The position numbers were made by a program, and so were the translations under genes. The notes beneath the pieces were generated by a model that was given only the letters and a program-made list of their open reading frames with translations, did no database searches and was not told the DNA's origin. Below are positions 43,561 to 45,430 of a DNA stretch of 45,430 nucleotides, piece after piece. Origin of the DNA: an uncultured Victivallales bacterium. GTDB taxonomy: Bacteria; Verrucomicrobiota; Lentisphaeria; Victivallales; UBA1829. The stretch spans positions 1 to 45,430 of the forward strand of contig CALXRL010000002.1 of the NCBI GenBank assembly GCA_944390735.1. Reading direction: 5' to 3'. Within the stretch, counting starts at the first letter, position 1. Each line of letters starts with the position of its first letter.

Positions 43561-44343
43561 TCACGATTTCCGTTTCCGCAGCTGACGGCCGATAAACTCC
43601 AGCAGAAGCATATCGCAGTCCAGGTGCACAATGCCGTGCGAGTGTCCGCCGAGAATGCAGTGACGCACATCGGGATGTCCGACTTCGCGGAGACATGCCG
43701 CCAGATAGGCATTCTCCTCGACCCGGGTCGGCATATCCAGTCCGGCTTCGCCCGTAATCAGGAGGATCGGAGGAAGATCGTTTGAAACGTAGTTCAGCGG
43801 AGCGTATTCGTCGATCACCGGGGCCCAGGACTCCTTGGAGTATTTCAAGTCGATTTTGAGCTGGAAATGGGTTCCCATCTGTCCGGAGACCAGCATCAGG
43901 CCGAGGAGCTTGCGGTTGTCATACCCGTACTTTGCAAGCAGACGCGGATTCATGCCGACCATGGCCGCAAGCCACGCGCCCGCGCTGGTCCCGCCGAGAA
44001 AAACGAGCTCCGGATCGCCTCCGTACTCCCGAATGTGCTCCAGGACCCAGACCACGGAAAGAACGGCATCCTCCAGGGAATCCAGTCCGGTGTTGTGTCC
44101 GTCGGAGAGACGGTAGCGGACTCCGACCGCGGCATAGTCGCCGTTCGGAACCCTCAACGGAATGTCCGCGCCGTCGCCGACCAGCCCTCCGCCATGGAAC
44201 CAGACGACGGTCGGAAATCCCGTCTTCCCTTTCGGGATGCCGAGATAGAGTTCCTGTTTCGGGAGTCCCTGTCCATAGCAGACTTTCGACAACTCATATT
44301 TTCCGGTCTGAAGTTGAAAAAAACTCTTCCACTGTTCCAGCAT
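43561..44343 (-). CDS. Alpha/beta hydrolase (esterase-like), cytoplasmic paralogue 1
   Basis: The 260-residue product has VVWFHGGGLVGDG (oxyanion HGGG at 50-53), GGTSAGAWLAAM with nucleophile Ser120, VSGQMGTHFQL, VIDEYAPLNY, TGEAGLDMPTRVEENAY and GGHSHG with the catalytic histidine. It lacks a signal peptide. It is closer to the paralogue at 42726 than to the secreted one (shared TGE-GLDMP and -EENA-LAA-LR). It starts 1 nt after the stop of the secreted paralogue, so the three are one operon. A stepwise action on esters first handled outside the cytoplasm is a possible reading, without direct evidence. Confidence 0.87.
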   Translation of the reverse strand: MLEQWKSFFQLQTGKYELSKVCYGQGLPKQELYLGIPKGKTGFPTVVWFHGGGLVGDGADIPLRVPNGDYAAVGVRYRLSDGHNTGLDSLEDAVLSVVWVLEHIREYGGDPELVFLGGTSAGAWLAAMVGMNPRLLAKYGYDNRKLLGLMLVSGQMGTHFQLKIDLKYSKESWAPVIDEYAPLNYVSNDLPPILLITGEAGLDMPTRVEENAYLAACLREVGHPDVRHCILGGHSHGIVHLDCDMLLLEFIGRQLRKRKS

Positions 44344-44344
44344 T

Positions 44345-45211
44345 TCAATTTCCTTTCTTCGGAGCGGCGGTCCGCTTGAGGGCGTCGAGAATATAGTTGT
44401 TCACGACCGCGAGTCCCGGCGTGACCATGGTTCCGTGATTGAAGGTCGGCAGAAGCACACAGCGGACGTTCCGGTCGCCGAAATTCCGCCGCAGCCGCGC
44501 TTCCAGAAGCAGATTCTCCTCGGCGCGGGCGGGCCATTCCACGGTGGTGTCGCCGGCGATCAGAATCAGGGGAGGAGCATTTCCGGAGGCGTTCGCAATC
44601 GGAGCATATTCATCCAGCAGAATCGTCGGAGTGGAGGGATCCTTTTTCCGGCGTTCGTTCAGAATCTGGAAGTGGGTGGTCATCTGTCCGGAGAGCGGAA
44701 GAACGGCCGCAAGACGCTTCGGATCCGCACCGAATTTTTTCAGATATTTCGGCGCCAGCGCAATCATGGCGGAAAGATATCCTCCGGCGGAATGCCCGGA
44801 AACATACACCTTTTCCGGATCGCCTCCGTATTCCCGGATGTGTTTCAGCACCCAGGCGACCGCCGCAGCGGCATCATACAGATAGTCGGGACACTGCGCC
44901 TCCTTCCCGGAAAGACGGTAGTTCACCGCAGCAACCGCGATCTTTCCGGTGTTGATGATCCCCGGATAGTGTTTGTTTCCGCCCGTGATTCCGCCGCCGT
45001 GAAACCAGACCAGCGTCGGGAAGTTTTTCACTCCGTCCGGTGTTTTCAAATCCAGCACGCACCGTTTTTCCAGGTACGCCGGATTCCCGGAGCGCGGGAA
45101 CTCCTTGTCGTAATAGGGGATGTTCTTCTTTTCCGCGGCGGAGAGCACGCCCGCGGCCAGACCAAGCGCACAGAGGAGGGCAAACGTTCCGAAAAGACGC
45201 ATTTTTTTCAT
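44345..45211 (-). CDS. Secreted alpha/beta hydrolase (esterase-like)
   Basis: The 288-residue product has a Sec signal peptide (FALLCALGLAAGVLSA, cut after about residue 25). The mature enzyme has VWFHGGGITGG (HGGG 71-74), VSGHSAGGYLSAM with nucleophile Ser141, LSGQMTTHFQIL, DEYAPIAN, PARAEENLLL and a late FNHGTM with the catalytic histidine. It acts in the periplasm or outside. ATG 45211 gives a normal basic signal-peptide start, but AAGGA sits directly against it; ATG 45202 is 7 nt from that site and is the other choice. It is first in the hydrolase-exporter operon and faces a GntR gene across a palindrome. Confidence 0.88.
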   Translation of the reverse strand: MKKMRLFGTFALLCALGLAAGVLSAAEKKNIPYYDKEFPRSGNPAYLEKRCVLDLKTPDGVKNFPTLVWFHGGGITGGNKHYPGIINTGKIAVAAVNYRLSGKEAQCPDYLYDAAAAVAWVLKHIREYGGDPEKVYVSGHSAGGYLSAMIALAPKYLKKFGADPKRLAAVLPLSGQMTTHFQILNERRKKDPSTPTILLDEYAPIANASGNAPPLILIAGDTTVEWPARAEENLLLEARLRRNFGDRNVRCVLLPTFNHGTMVTPGLAVVNNYILDALKRTAAPKKGN

Positions 45212-45221
45212 CCTTTTTTCT

Positions 45222-45258
45222 TTGACTTTTGATTTATTCGAGCGTATTGTATACAATA
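45222..45258. promoter_or_regulatory. Divergent promoter region with a perfect palindromic operator
   Basis: TATTGTATACAATA (45245-45258) is a perfect 14-bp palindrome of the TTGTATACAA type, bound by many FadR-subfamily GntR proteins. On the plus strand TTGATT (45229-45234), 17 nt and TACAAT (45252-45257) form a promoter for the GntR gene; the palindrome covers its -10 box. On the minus strand it lies about 34 nt before the secreted hydrolase ATG and overlaps that promoter too. Control of both directions by the GntR product is the simplest reading. Confidence 0.7.
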
Positions 45259-45297
45259 TACTGTATTTTTATGAAAGCAAGAGAAAGACGCCGAAAA

Positions 45298-45430
45298 ATG
45301 CTCAAAAAAAGAACTCTTTCCGAACAGGCGTATGACGAGCTGGTCGGGAAAATCATCTCCAGGGAATATCCGGCGGGAACCACGCTCCAGGAGGAGAAGC
45401 TGGCCATGGAGTTCGGGATCAGCCGGACGC
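45298..45430 (+). CDS. GntR-family regulator, 5' part only
   Basis: The frame runs to the window end and gives 44 residues of a GntR winged helix: TLSEQAYDELVGKIISREYP, then GTTLQEEKLAMEFGISRT, typical of the FadR subfamily. The C-terminal sensing domain lies beyond the window. An upstream in-frame ATG at 45271 would add nine residues, but the promoter found here would leave it almost without leader, so ATG 45298 is preferred. It probably controls itself and the divergent hydrolase-exporter operon through the palindrome at 45245. Confidence 0.85.
   Translation, partial: MLKKRTLSEQAYDELVGKIISREYPAGTTLQEEKLAMEFGISRT

Overview
The window looks like a piece of chromosome from a Gram-negative, polysaccharide-degrading bacterium of the Lentisphaerota (Victivallis-like). 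This rests on inference from gene content: type IV pilin-like proteins (FTLIELL signature plus an H-X9-DG tail) placed beside secreted glycosidases, many different glycoside hydrolases, outer-membrane assembly genes (lptD, an MlaA-type lipoprotein), fairly high G+C and good GGAG-type ribosome binding sites. No rRNA, tRNA, CRISPR array or insertion sequence was recognised.

Layout. 1-323: 3' end of a D12-class DNA adenine methylase, perhaps the edge of a phage-derived segment, closed by a terminator. 534-9150: an amidohydrolase, then genes on the minus strand: GH29 alpha-L-fucosidase, proS, lptD and a GH35 beta-galactosidase. The GH35 gene is divergent from an AraC regulator (9398). 10358-13197: an M20 amidohydrolase and a YihY/BrkB membrane protein with an extra winged-helix tail. 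13291-22374: the most striking part. A LacI-type regulator is followed by a pseudopilin and a secreted GH5-like enzyme, then a second pseudopilin/GH5 pair and a GH38 alpha-mannosidase. The promoter and 14-bp operator of the LacI gene are repeated almost unchanged in front of the second pair, so one regulator probably controls both.

22550-29050, minus strand: an iron module (DtxR-type repressor with FeoA-like tail, then feoB), an operon of an HExxH membrane protein, a NIF3 protein and an AraC regulator, and a Bax-inhibitor-1 protein. 29089-35090: a compressed six-gene operon (DEAD-box helicase, SpoU methyltransferase, nadK, coaB, an MlaA lipoprotein fused to an alpha/beta hydrolase, xseB).

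35509-41372: another regulator-glycosidase-pseudopilin set. Here the regulator joins a GntR DNA-binding domain to what looks like a solute-binding-protein domain, and its promoter carries repeated ATTAAT-type sites. 41819-45430: three paralogous alpha/beta hydrolases (one secreted) run into a TauE/SafE exporter, with a divergent GntR gene, cut by the window end, across a perfect 14-bp palindrome.

The general picture is a set of small, separately regulated carbohydrate-use cassettes set among housekeeping operons. The recurring regulator + pseudopilin + secreted glycosidase arrangement (three pseudopilin/enzyme pairs in 28 kb) is the best candidate for an incompletely described system.
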